Assembly: GCA_030374805.1 (NCBI GenBank)
Contig: JARGSG010000013.1
Span: 1,155,496-1,219,495, forward strand
Length of the DNA stretch: 64,000 nucleotides
DNA from: Gracilaria gracilis
Lineage: Eukaryota > Rhodophyta > Florideophyceae > Gracilariales > Gracilariaceae
Direction: 5' to 3'
Positions within the stretch are counted from its first letter, which is position 1. The number at the start of each line of letters is the position of its first letter. Below, one piece after another: positions 44,677 through 55,694 of the stretch. The notes under the pieces were generated by a model. That model saw only the letters and a list, made by a program, of their open reading frames with translations. It made no database searches and was not told where the DNA came from. The position numbers were made by a program, and so were the translations under genes.

Positions 44677-44730
44677 AATTAGGGGGGAATCAGGGGGAAT
44701 CAGGGGGAATTAGGGGGGAATCAGGGGAGG
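44677..44730 (+). repeat. Interstitial telomere-like repeat, five units
   Basis: Five consecutive units, AATTAGGGGGG, AATCAGGGGG twice, AATTAGGGGGG and AATCAGGGG. The first and fourth match the dominant unit of the array at the window's right end (GGGGGGAATTA), with the G-rich strand in the same orientation. It abuts the truncated DIRS element exactly. Confidence 0.9.
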
Positions 44731-46044
44731 AATATAGGTGATCTTTTGGTGTTTCTTTTGATATATTTGGGGATTAAGGGATTTACATTTCTGTAGCATT
44801 TGTATAAAACTCTGATTGGGCTTTAGTGGGGGGGGAGGGGGAAGCAGAGTTGTGAAAAAATAAAAACACGGGTATTCGTACAAGATTAAGGGTAGGTCAG
44901 CGTTCTTACTGAATTAAATTCGTTCATCTCCCATGAAGAATAGAGGTTGGTCCTTGAACACAGGTCACAATGGTCGCATGGGGGTATAACTCCTTGGTTG
45001 CAGGAGGGTATAACTCATTTGGGGAACAAAACTTCCTCACAAATTGCTCGAGTTCAGAAAGCTGTAGCCCGGAGCCTAAATCCCCCCTAATCTACCCGTT
45101 TTGCAAGTATTCATTCACTGGAATCTTCTTGGTTGTTAACTGTCCAACAGATATGGTCTACTTCTCTAATCACGGGGGAATTTTCCATAAGGAATTCGTG
45201 GGGAACCTTTCTGTCTCTGACATGCCATTAATTTTTCTATCCCTAACAATAGTAAAGTAGTCCATGCAGTCTTATCGATTAGGAAAATACGATATTCATT
45301 GAACGAATCCAATCTTACAAGTACTAGGATGTAATATATCAATTAGGTAGATCGAATGCTATGCGTCCCGGTCAGGGACATTGATACACCGGAGATGTTA
45401 AGATGGTACACGTTGGATGTCTTCGCGTGCACTATGATATGCTGCTAATGCCAGTTAGATGGCTTCATTGTTTTCGAGCAAAAATTGTATCAACCTGGAT
45501 GCGTGGATGATGTCCCTTTTCGTCGACCTGGTGGCTCACAACTGCTTTCTGCCCCCGATAAGAAGTATACATCATGCAGTACTGTAGAAGAATAGTACAA
45601 GCTGTGCTCGTTTTTGGATCGTTGTGCCACGTTGCGCGCGCGGCTGGCGATTAATGCTTCACACCAACAGTAAACTCACCGCGTTCACGATCTTTTCCGT
45701 TTTATCTTGTACCACCCCGCGCAGACCCCGAGCTGAGCCCCAGCAGCGAAGTATGCCACCGTGACCTATTAGAGGTGCAGAAGCAGCACGAGGCGGCTCT
45801 TCAATGCTTCCACCAGCCATTCGTGGATGCAAACGTCGGCGAGCGTCGCAAGATGCAAAACTGCAAAGGCGCGGAGATTTAGGGTCCATTTGGATATTTT
45901 AGTAGTAAAAGCTCGCTATCATACTAGTGGGGCCATGGTGCGTTTTTTGTAAAAGCCGAGCAGCGACAGAAAGCTAGCGCAGTTGGGGTGTCACAATTCG
46001 CTGAGGACAAGAAAAGACGGGAGGCTGTGCGATCTGTTCTATAT
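44731..46044. other. Unassigned region right of the internal telomere-like repeat
   Basis: G-rich AT-poor tracts (for example GGGGGGGGAGGGGG near 44830) and GGGGATTAAGGGATTT at ~44771. A reverse-oriented CCCCCCTAAT lies near 45084. A plus frame at 44970-45260 has no recognised motif. Confidence 0.4.
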
Positions 46045-46428
46045 TTACCGCATGTGGCCCATCTTGGCGCTGCCAAAGTAGGGCTCGGCTGATATGGTGC
46101 GGTTGGTAGACGATTTGGCGAATTTAGTGTCCGAAAAAATGGACCCAGGCGCGAGACTGGGCGTGAGTGATAGCGTGGGAGCCCGATTGGTGATACGAAG
46201 CTCTCTGCAGTAGGCCGAGAGGCGCATGAAGTTGTGCTCCAGGCACCCAAACTCGTGTGCAAACAGCCTCTTGGTAGGTACAAGCAGCCTCAAATCAGAA
46301 GTAACCGGCTTCTTCAGCAACCTGAGCACTGAATGATGCAGTAGAGCAACAGCTTTTTTCGGGCTCTGTTTACGAGAGTGGTCTATATCGCGCGCTCGCT
46401 TGCGTGGCCGAGCTTTAGAAGAAGACAA
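46045..46428 (-). CDS. Hypothetical basic protein
   Basis: A 127-residue intact frame starting MSSSKARPRKRARDIDHSRK, a strong nuclear-localisation-like basic cluster, followed by VALLHHSVLRLLKKPVTSD and HEFGCLEHNFMRLSAYCREL, which could be two helices. No family recognised. The GC-rich minisatellite begins just beyond its 5' end. It could be a chance frame. Confidence 0.3.
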   Translation of the reverse strand: MSSSKARPRKRARDIDHSRKQSPKKAVALLHHSVLRLLKKPVTSDLRLLVPTKRLFAHEFGCLEHNFMRLSAYCRELRITNRAPTLSLTPSLAPGSIFSDTKFAKSSTNRTISAEPYFGSAKMGHMR

Positions 46429-46469
46429 TGGTAAAAAACACGCAAGGCTTCACCCACTTTCATCGCAGA

Positions 46470-48230
46470 AGAGCTGGCGCAGCGGCAGGTGTAGGAGTAG
46501 CAGCAGATGCAACAGCAGGCGCAGCACCAGGTGCGGCATCAAGAACGGTACGCGGCTTCAGCTTGTTGCGCGCTGTCGGAGACGGCGCCGCACTCGGGTT
46601 GAACGCGACAGACTTCAGCATGCAGTTCCCACAGAACGAAGATCCACCCGACTATGGTTGCAGCCGCAGTAGCGATTTACCAGAGACGGCATATGTGGTA
46701 TAGAAGCAAAATGATCGGCGTTAGAGCTGCGAAAACGACGTCGTTGTACCAGCAACGGCGGCGCAGTTACACCAACGACGGCTCTAGCGTTAGAGCAGCG
46801 TCACTGTAGCGGCGGCGGCGATATAGAAGCAGCGGCAGTGGCGCTTTAGGTTGGACAGCGGCGGTAATATAGCAGCGACGGCGGCGAGTTATATCAATGA
46901 AGGCGGCGGCTTTATAGCCGTGACGTCGCCAGCACTAAACCTGCTGTAGTGGGGGCATTTTCGTAGCAGCGGCAGTGGTAGAGCAGCGAATGCGACATTA
47001 TGAAAGCAGCGAGAAGGGCAGTAGAGCAGCGACAGCGGCGGCGCCGGTGAATCAGAGACGACAGTGGGGTTATAGAAGTGACGGCGGTGACTGTATTAAG
47101 GCAGCAACTACAGTGGCATTATAGTAGCCTCGGTGGCGGCGTTAATCAAACGACGGCGCTGGCATAAGAGCAGCCATGGTGCCAGCAATATAGCAGCGAC
47201 GGTTGCCGCAGTAAAAGAACTGCGGCAGCTTCAGAGCAGGAGCGGTGGTGGCGTTAAAGCAGCGACGGTGGCGATATGGAAGCAGCAGTAGTGAAGTTAA
47301 TGCAGTAACGGCGGCGGTGTTGAACGAATGACGGCTCCGGCGGCGGCAAATCAGCAACGACGGTGGCGATGCAAAAGCCAAGGCGGTGGCTGTGTCGAGG
47401 CATTAGCGGCGGCGATGCAGCAGCAGCAGCGCCGGTTTTAAATTATGAACGGCAGCGGCATTATAGTAGCGGCGGCAGAGACGGTTATAGAGCAACGGCG
47501 GCGGCATTAGAGCAGCGATGGTTGTGGCATTATAGAAGCGACTCTGACGGCCATAAAGCAGCGTTGGCGGCGCTAGAGCAAGAGCGGCGGAGCTATAGAA
47601 GCAGATGAGGTGGCGATATACGGAAGACGGTGACGGCGATGTAGCAGCGGTGGCGACGTTTTGGCAGAGACGATGTAAGTGCGACAGCGGCGGAAGTACT
47701 ATAGTAGTGCTGGCAGCGGCGGCATTAGAGCTGCGGCGGCGGAGTTAGAGAAGCAACGGCGAAAATTGTGTAGCAGAGCTATCGACTGAGCGTAGCAGAG
47801 CTATCGACGGGGGTGTAGCAGCAGTGGCGGTGGTGTAGCAGCGGCGGCGGTATTAGAGCAGCAATTCCGGTGGGGTAGAGTTAGAGGCGGCGTTTTAGCA
47901 GCGTCAATGGCGGTGTTAGAGCAGTGAAAGCGGTGGTGTTAGAGCAACGAAGACGACGGTGTTAACATAGCGACGGCAGCGGTAGTATAGCAGCGACGGC
48001 GACGGCATCGGCGGCGGCGTTCGAGCAGCAGCAATGGCGTTATTCCAGCAATGGGGATTTAGAGATAGAATCAGCAGCAGTGGCCGTAGAGTAAATACGC
48101 CGGCGGCGTTATAGCCGCGATGGCAGCGGTATACGAGAGACGGCAGGGGGGCTATAAAATCAGAAGGAGCAACGTTATGGCAGCCACGGTGGCCACGTCA
48201 CTGCAGCAATGGTGGCGCCGGTAAAAGAGT
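46470..48230 (+). repeat. GC-rich degenerate minisatellite (~1.7 kb)
   Basis: Endless variants of GGCGGCGTTAGAGCAGCGAC with TTATAG/TTAGAG spacers, giving an irregular period near 27-33 bases over about 1.7 kb. No frame in it stays open long enough to be a credible gene. It lies between the DIRS truncation and CACTA copy 2. Confidence 0.85.
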
Positions 48231-48898
48231 GACGGTTGCCTTCTGAGAGATATGACGCCAAACATTGTGTTTCTGAGTACTGAACAGGTAGGAGTGACGC
48301 GCTGTGGCTTACAACCTGAACGGCTGTCAGCGCTTGTCCGGAGATTGCGTTGCAGTGACGTGATTTGCATTTAGCGATTGGCTTCTACAAGAGCTAGGGC
48401 CCAATAAAACCTTAGCTGTGAAAGCATGTATACACATGTCCAGCCTTTGCCTCGAAACGCATTGGCAATGAGCGCAGTTGCACACACACGAGATTGCCGA
48501 CCACCTTCTGTTCTTGTTCGCGCTTCGCCCACCGGTGTTGGCGTGGCATGCAGCATAGCACCAACCTCCCGCCAACAGCATGACTGCTTAGATATGCTGC
48601 TCATCTGCGGCTTGGTGCTTAACGATTTCGCGGCCATCGACTACATCTTCTTCTCAGCGACTCCGATATGCACGCACTGTTCCCCCTCCGCGCTCCGTTC
48701 GATCGGCCTCAGTCTTCGCGTTGGGTCAGCTACCCGGACATCTAATACCATGGCACCGCCATCGCCGCCGGCTTCGGAGATTGCGCCGTCGTTCCCGATG
48801 GCTCGTCGCCAACCCTCTACGATCTGCGCCTCACGTACGATCAAAATTGTTCGGAGCTTGACCACAGCAAACAACAGCATACGGCCCCTCGTCGCGCA
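48231..48898. other. Possible GC-rich gene fragment next to CACTA copy 2
   Basis: From about 48745 a plus-strand frame reads GTAIAAGFGDCAVVPDGSS, PTLYDLRLTYDQNCSELDHS, with GC-biased third positions unlike the flanking transposon. It ends where the CACTA fragment begins, so it may be a host gene piece. Unrecognised. Confidence 0.25.
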
Positions 48899-49528
48899 CT
48901 AAGTGATGAATGAATTAAAGTGTGAGGGCAGCTCGAACGTCAAACGCAAACTGCGTGCGGGCGCTCCCTTCCTGTCGTAAGGCGGGGCCGGCGATACCAT
49001 CACAAGAGAAGAGTCAGCCCAATTTGTTAACGAGGCACAAGATGAGTTTATGGCACAAATCGGTGAAAGTGATGGTACTTCGAAAGGCGAACCAACACCG
49101 TTGCTCATTGTTCCACTGGCACACGCCCCAATGTCAATCCCCTTCGTATCACGTTCATGCGATGTACTGGCTTTCGCTTGAGATTGGCTCTCACTAAGAT
49201 TCAAAGGGTAATCGTTTTGGAACTCTGGACCTTCATCCTCATTCATTTCTTTAATGATTTCACGTTCCTGCGATGAATTTCTCTTTCCATAATAACGGTC
49301 TTCAAAACATTGGTCTCGGGAAACCCCTTCTGGAAGTACTACTTTTTCATTTCTACCGAGCGGAGTATCTTCATCAGTCTCCAAACCGCGAGCTCGCTTC
49401 TGAGCTCTCCGGGCAGATGTATGTTCAGATGGGTATAAATCTTCATCGTCGAGATGATCATGTTCGAAAAGTGATCGCTTACTGTGCAATGAGATTTCCG
49501 ATCGGCATCGTTTTCTTCCTCTCCCCAT
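48899..49528 (-). pseudogene. CACTA transposase N-terminal fragment, copy 2
   Basis: Begins MGRGRKRCRSEIS, matching the KRCRWE/RRCRWE start of copies 1 and 3, then a charged low-complexity region (DHLDDEDLYPSEH, SSQEREIIKEMNEDEGPEFQ). The frame ends at 48899 without reaching the catalytic core. Similarity to the other copies is limited to the start motif, composition and position, so this is a modest-confidence call. Confidence 0.6.
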
Positions 49529-50032
49529 ATCACAGTGCCCGTGGATGATATTCTTATGTGATGTAGAAAGAAGGCAGAGAGTATCTATGCCCCCATCGGA
49601 TGAAAAAGATTCCATAAACTCGAGGAGACACAACAGTATCCAAAGAAGTTGTTTTAAGATTGGACAACGAAAAAGTTTCAGGAATCATGTACTTTTCATT
49701 TCACCTCCGGCATTTCATCTCGCGTCCGTGCCGTCCTTGAGCATCGCCCGCGCGCGCGTTATGATCAATCAGAAATTTTACCGCATCCCAGTCCATTTCA
49801 ACTGGGCTACTTCATCCCGTTCTCACCCCCTCTTCGTCATCTGTGACAAACACTCAGCTTCCAACTGACGTACTCCATCGCACCTTTCGTATAACGAGCA
49901 ACGCTCTTTTGCGAGACGTTAGTAGCGTTCACCGGGAGTAAGTTTGCTCTCCATATACTTTCGAAGCCCATACGATCCCCGGTGACAGGATACTAACTAT
50001 GAATCTATTCATGGCTCGGTTTTGCATTCAGC

Positions 50033-51739
50033 ATGAGTACCAGGACTCTTCACCGTGTCACTGCAGACAGTGCTATGCAGACAGTTCCATCTGCAGCACC
50101 CGAGCTATCTTATCATGCATCCAATCAGCTACTGAACCCAAGTGAGAGTTTCATTCGTTCAAACCGTGGTGTTGATCGTTCAGATTGTGGAGTTTCCCGT
50201 GAGCAAGAACAGCAGCTTCCTCCGAATTCTGTTATGATTCCAACGGCCTCAATGAAGAGAAGATTGAAAGCTTCCGACAGACCTGGGGTTCCCACAGGTA
50301 CTACGTTTTCTGCGCGAGCACTCTTCAACCGTTTGTATTAGGAAAGGATGGGACGCGAACGCGACTCAGGCACGTAACAGGCTGACTTCCCAATCTACAC
50401 TGCAATGGCAAACTCTATGAAGGACGATATTCGCTCCTTCTCGTATCATCGATAGGGCGTGGAGCGCGGTATTTGGACGTACAGTTCCTTAAAGAGAGAG
50501 TTTCTCTCACAAAATATCCAGATGAAACGTTAGCTTGTCGAACTGTACCCAGTTCTGGCAGCGACACAAAGCGGATGGGTGATGAATGAACTCAAAAAGG
50601 AAGCAATTCAGAGAGATAAGGAGGCTGCTGCAGAGGCGTCAAAGCGACGAGCAAAAGCTGCAAAAGCTGCAAGCAGTCAGCAGGGCCCCAATTATAATGG
50701 AAATGATAGCGACGTGTCTCAATCTAGTGCGAAGCAGCCAGAACGGTCGGTTCCTACAAACGGAGCGAGAAATGACGCGGGAGGCGCCGGCGGTATCAAA
50801 GCGGAGCGCCACAGGGTGACATTGATGGCAGAGAATGAGGAACCGCGAAAGGAAAATGAAGCGAACACTGGCAATCATGCAGGGCCTCCTTCTGACGCGG
50901 CGCACTCCGATGGTAATGCTCGGGATGGAAACAGGTTCGATCAGAGTGACTTTCAGAATGCTGCCCGGATTGCAGACGAGGATATATGCGATTCAGATGA
51001 CCCAGTTTCAGAAGACGATTAAGGTATTACTTCTGATTTTCACTCTCTGCGCAACCAAGACAATGAACGCGGGACGAGATCTTCACGGAGAAACAAGGAC
51101 AATTGCGATCAAGCACAGGATTCAGAGCATGATGATGAAGATGAGATAGTGTCGCGTCGCGACTTGCGAGCCACTGTTGCGAAGAAGCAGCCAAATAAGA
51201 GGGGAAACAAGGTCACTCGTAGCCGCATGGAGTTTACTTATTCGGAAGAAGAGTCAGAGGAAGAGTGGAGGCATGACGAAGACGAAATAATTCGGCGAGA
51301 GAATCGAAGCACAGCTGCCGCGAAGCCATCAAAGAAGGGCTTCCCTAACTGCGGCGAGAGTGATGAACTGGAGGAAGAGTTAGGATATGAGGACGAAGAT
51401 GAAGTACGTCTGCGTCCGTGTCCGAGTTCACGAGCTACTATTGCTAAGAAGCAACCCAAGAAGACCGGAAACCGTCGATTTGTCACACAAGTCGAGGAGC
51501 CTGTGGAGCGTAAGAAGAAGAAATCACTTGAAGCAACCATTCCTTCGCGTAGCACGTTGTTGAAGAAGAAACCCGGGAATAATCGGAATGGACGCAGTTG
51601 TACATCGGGTGCACAGGAAAAGACCCAGAATGTTCAAAACAATACCTCTAGAAGAACTTCTCCGAAACGTTCCGGAAAGCATCTTTTGCACAAATCAACG
51701 GAGCGTGTCCGTCCAACTCCTGCGACTGATCGCGAATGA
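50033..51739 (+). pseudogene. Transposon partner protein, copy 2, five in-frame stops
   Basis: Homologous to the copy-1 protein: STRTLHRVTADSA at the start, then MKRRLKASDRPGVPTGTTFS, ARALFNRLY-stop-ERMGR, DFPIYTAMANSMKDDI, TYSSLKREF and SGWVMNELKKEAIQRDKE. The single reading frame is preserved for 1.7 kb but interrupted by TAG 50339, TAA 50375, TAG 50453, TAG 50531 and TAA 51020. After the last stop, the C-terminal half is Lys/Glu-rich with three repeats like ATVAKKQPNKRGN, ATIAKKQPKKTGN and TLLKKKPGNNRN, not seen in copy 1. It ends with TGA, like copies 1 and 3. Confidence 0.8.
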
Positions 51740-52259
51740 AGGAACTACCAACCATTCAGCCGTCGTTAAATCACCAAAGTTGGTCACGCTCTGCTCCTTC
51801 ATTATTACCAGAATCGGTAAGTTTTTCTCATATTGTTAGCGTCCGCTCGCTGAGCACTGAAATTTGATAATGTCCATGTCACACCTCTTAGCACGACAGA
51901 TTAATGTCGACTATTCTCCGATGACGGGGTGGCTCTGAAAGAGAGCGGCACAAAACCGCAGCCCAGTGCTCATCAAGAGAAGTTCCATGCTACCTTTGCG
52001 TTCCTTTCTTGCTACTACTTTCTATTGTTACGAAAAACATAAAGCCATCGTACCGTATATTGCGGGGAGACTTTGGACCAATATATGGCTCGCTGAGGTG
52101 CCTCATCTGTTCTTGTTGAGGACTACAGACGAGCCCAAGTGGCCGTGATTCTGCCCAAACTCAAGCAATATTAGAGTCCCAATTCGTAACCAAGACGCGC
52201 TTATTTTGTACGTGCAATTGCTATCAGAATAGAGCTTCTTAAGTACCTGTCTAGTTCAT
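51740..52259. other. 3' flank of partner gene, no gene supported
   Basis: No motif or credible frame seen; presumed internal transposon sequence between the partner gene and the subterminal region. Confidence 0.4.
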
Positions 52260-52700
52260 ATTTCGGACACAAAAAGGTCACTCTTTTAGGTGCCACATAT
52301 GTACTTCTCTTGTGCATACCCGGGCCATATACAGGTCGTTTTCTGAACTATTATCGCGTATGACCGATAGAGGAGATACTCTCGTGATGAGACCTGTATA
52401 TGACCCATGCGTAGTACAATAGGTAGAATTTAGTACAGATTTCGACACTTTTCAGTTCTGATTTTGGCCCAATACTTTCATAGTTGCGGTATATATTGGG
52501 AAATGTATTTGGGTCAGATCGTATACTCTTAGGGAGCCTTCCTCGGCATGCTGAATGGGGCCATTTCTAGGTCATTATTTCCGTCCTTCCTTGGGCCATT
52601 TTTCGGTCACTTCTTGGACATATACGGCCACCACGGGAAAAGCATAAAACTGGCCATTTGTCAGTCAGCCATTGGCCATAAGTGGGCCATCCAGCTTGTT
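52260..52700 (+). repeat. GGCCA-rich putative subterminal region, copy 2
   Basis: GGCCATTTCT, GGGCCATTTTTCGGTCA, TGGCCATTTGTCAGTCA and similar recur. A degenerate version of the shared 20-mer lies at 52548-52567 (about 14 of 20 positions). Assignment to the transposon end is by analogy with copies 1 and 3. Confidence 0.55.
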
Positions 52701-53117
52701 CACAGGGTGCTGCTGGAGTAAACGGGCGTCATGGAGGCGGAATGGCAGAAGCGCGGCGAACCAGGCGAATCAGGCATGCGGTGGTGAAGAAGTGCAATTT
52801 GCTCAGCAGCGCCGAGGGCTGTGAGTAGTCGTGGCGCTAAATGGCCTCGCAGCTCTGCTTATGACGCACACCTCGCGTGTGCACAAGCACGTTGCATGTG
52901 GTGGCGGCATCATCAACGGCGGCGACCGGGAGGGCACTCGTGTGTGGCTCGCGATGTCGCAGCGCAAACAGTCGGGAAGTAGGTCTCAGGTATGGCCACC
53001 TGTATGTACTCTTGCCACAAGCTAGCATCACTCGCCCTTCCTGGCCTTCTGTCGCCGTAGCTGATGTTAGCTGGAGGCGCGTCGCGACACGCCGCCGCAG
53101 TCACATTTGCGCCCCCC

Positions 53118-53403
53118 ATGGCGCTGGTCTCCACCTTCCCTGCGACACTCGCAGTTCTCATCGGCGTCGTCGTGCTACTCTTTCTCGAGTCGTTTTGCTT
53201 TCTTCTGGCGCGCGAGTTGGCGCCTTGTCGCAGCGTGCTGCTTTCTCTAGTAGTCAAGCTGCACTCGCTCTCGGGCGGCCACCAAATGCGCCACCTACCT
53301 CGCCTTCATTTTCATCGTCCTCGTGGGGCATGTTATCGTGCTGGAGGTGGCCATCAACGGCGTAGTTATGCGCAACGCCGGCTCGCCTATTCGCACCATG
53401 TGA
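53118..53403 (+). pseudogene. Small two-helix membrane protein fragment with one frameshift
   Basis: From ATG 53118: MALVSTFPATLAVLIGVVVL and LFLESFCFLLARELAP form one long hydrophobic segment. After a frame change near 53260, CATYLAFIFIVLVGHVIVLE forms a second, then VVMRNAGSPIRTM and TGA at 53401-53403. GC-biased like the other host-type fragments. Two hydrophobic segments in consecutive frames with a matching end argue for a real, now broken, gene. Family unknown. Confidence 0.4.
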
Positions 53404-55302
53404 TTTGCGCCTCACAGAATCACGTGCTAGTTTGGCCGATTTGGCCGATTTGCATCGGAAGCGGATAGTGCCAGGTTCCCGTAGTACCTGCATCAGACAG
53501 CGTGATACAGCTCGATGCTCAATTGCGCGTGTCAACACTGGTTTGAAAATTGTTTACCCCCGCTGTAGTGCTACGTTTGACCAACCGAGACAACGAACGT
53601 TCGTTTCCGAGTTTCAAGATTGTAGAATCGGGGTCGTGGGCAGTAGTGTAGGGGGCTATTTGCGTCGTGATTTGTTATCTCCTGGCAGCAGCAATCATTC
53701 AATACTGGATGGCACCACCATTCTATCCATACTTCAGAGTGCCACAATTATATCTCTAGCTTTTGGGTTAACAACGATCCTGATGAACGATATCTCTACA
53801 ACTCGCGTATTCGAGACTCATGGATGCTCATCGGCACCGATGAATCTGTGTCTGTGAAGTGCCTTTAGCTTAGTGTAATTACTACATACTTTCTCGGCAG
53901 CGTGCGCGAGCTGGCGCAAAAACAGTGCGCGAGAGTAGCTCACAGTCCAGCATTTACATTCGTGTACTGCCGAACGGTATTTCAAGTGTGTATCTAGTCG
54001 AGAATGGCATATGCGTATAAGCTCAGTGGCTTGGAATGAATCAGAGTCTTCGGGGTTCGGACGTACGCGCAAGACGAAACGGGTTGGGTTCACTGGTTTA
54101 TTTCTGGGCGGTGAGGCCAGCTGTGAAGAGAATCTGTAATATAAAGTAGCTCTCTTACAGAACGATGCTACTAAATTCACTTCAATGCCTCCAGGAGGTA
54201 GCTTGCTCACCTGGCTACAACGTCATATGCTCGGCAGTGGGATCAAGACCCCGTTGGACAGTTCCAGATCGTGTGTGATGTTCGAGTTGGTTGAAGGCAG
54301 CTCGATTAGTTTGAAATGGTTGATTGTGGTGTGCGTGCTGAGCGAAGCCCTGGTAGTGGTCTCAGTAGTAGCTCCTGTGTACATAATATGAGCTAAGATA
54401 GGAGACAGCTTGAATTGAGATCCATGAACTTCACTGTGGCCGATTCGCGAGGTGCCTCGAATGCAGGCTGGAGAGCCACTGGACGCAGAGAGTTCACACC
54501 AATAGAAGGGGGTTGTGTTTGTTGGGAGTGGGTAAAGAGGATGGGATTTGTAGGTTTGAGGTTTTGTGGAGTGACAGTTTTGAAGCAGTTGGTCGCTCAA
54601 GGAAGCCTTTCTTGCAGCCGCCATACTAAATATGATATAGAATACTGTTGAGAGCGAACTACAGGCAAGTTTTCGTACGTTATGTAACGATCACATCATG
54701 GTGACGGAAGAAAAAACATGACCGAAGAGCAATCTCTCAGATCAGTGCCGATACTGTATTCTTCACGAAGAGACTGACGCTGACGCTGAATGCAGAGTTG
54801 ACCTACGCCATTCAATTATTGTCCAAAGGTACAGGTACAGAGTTTACCTGCGGCATCTATATATACCTCCAATAGCAATTTTTCATTCTCTTTTCTGTCT
54901 CGAAACATACAGCGTAGTCTCTCATCCTTCTTTGCTTGGCAGTTACAACATGGAGATGTCTGTGATCATCTCGTGGCTTACATTTGTCTCAAGGTCATTG
55001 ATCGGCTGTTGCTCACAATCTGTGAAGCCGGTCATATGCTCCCTCAATTACAGCTACATCTTAGAGCAGCACACTGTAACGGAGAGCCCCCCAGATTGTC
55101 GACAAACAACACGAAGATGTTGTTGTGCTCGGACAGGTAGCGCAGGCTATCCTGTGTGTCCACTGGGACTGTGAGCGGAGGAAAACGCGAGCAACGATAC
55201 AGGTCTACTTGCTCTTGCAGTGTGCTTTACTGTTGCCACTAGATTCCCTGCCACGCTCTGGAGGCGGTGATGAACGCTGTGCCTACAACTAAGTAAGTGT
55301 GT
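53404..55302. other. Unassigned region
   Basis: Open frames on both strands (for example 54223-54624 minus) show no recognised domain. Nothing supported. Confidence 0.35.
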
Positions 55303-55398
55303 GCAGCGGCCAAAGGCTGCGAAGGACGCATATCGATACAACATTGTTCAGCAGCGGCCAAAGGCTGCGAAGGACGCTTATCGATACAACATTGTTCA
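55303..55398 (+). repeat. Tandem 48-base duplication
   Basis: Two adjacent 48-base copies (55303-55350, 55351-55398) differing at one base, each with GCAGCGGCCAAAGGCTGC, itself an imperfect palindrome. It lies downstream of the Copia pol stop, perhaps in its LTR. Confidence 0.9.
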
Positions 55399-55694
55399 AA
55401 CAGTATCGACATGTAGGATACAACGTACACGATGGTAGACACACAGATATGGAATCAACACTCGGTACTTTTCAAAACGTCGACGTTGTGATTGTCGATG
55501 TTGTTTGGAGAACGAATTATCCACTCTTCAACAGGGACAGTAACCTTGCCACTGTCGAGTAAAGTTTCGAGTTGAATGCATCGAATGTTCTTAGTTTATC
55601 CATCTGCGGGGTTGTCGGAGCCACGAATCGAGCCTATATTATCAATCTCAAACGAAGTATAGCCCTCACGAGCTGCTTTTATGTCAAGCATAAG

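Larger units (their letters stand above)
48899..52700. mobile_element. CACTA-like transposon, copy 2, transposase mostly deleted
   Basis: Same head-to-head pair as copy 1 in the same orientation: a transposase N-terminal fragment on the minus strand (to 49528) and the partner gene on the plus strand (50033-51739), separated by 504 bases. Everything after the first ~210 codons of the transposase is missing. The right side has GGCCA-rich subterminal sequence. Confidence 0.7.

Noticed and set aside
46400-46703. Plus-strand frames at the start of the minisatellite
   Set aside because: Arg/Ala-rich translations of the GC-rich repeat with no conserved feature.
48426-48902. 158-residue plus-strand frame
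   Set aside because: No motif; another frame in its last part has a more protein-like sequence, and it ends by chance at the transposon fragment.
48897-48922. CACTAAGTG at the left edge of CACTA copy 2 as a terminal inverted repeat
   Set aside because: The base pattern fits, but no matching TAGTG end was found near 52.7 kb, and the transposase is deleted at this point, so a true terminus here is unlikely.
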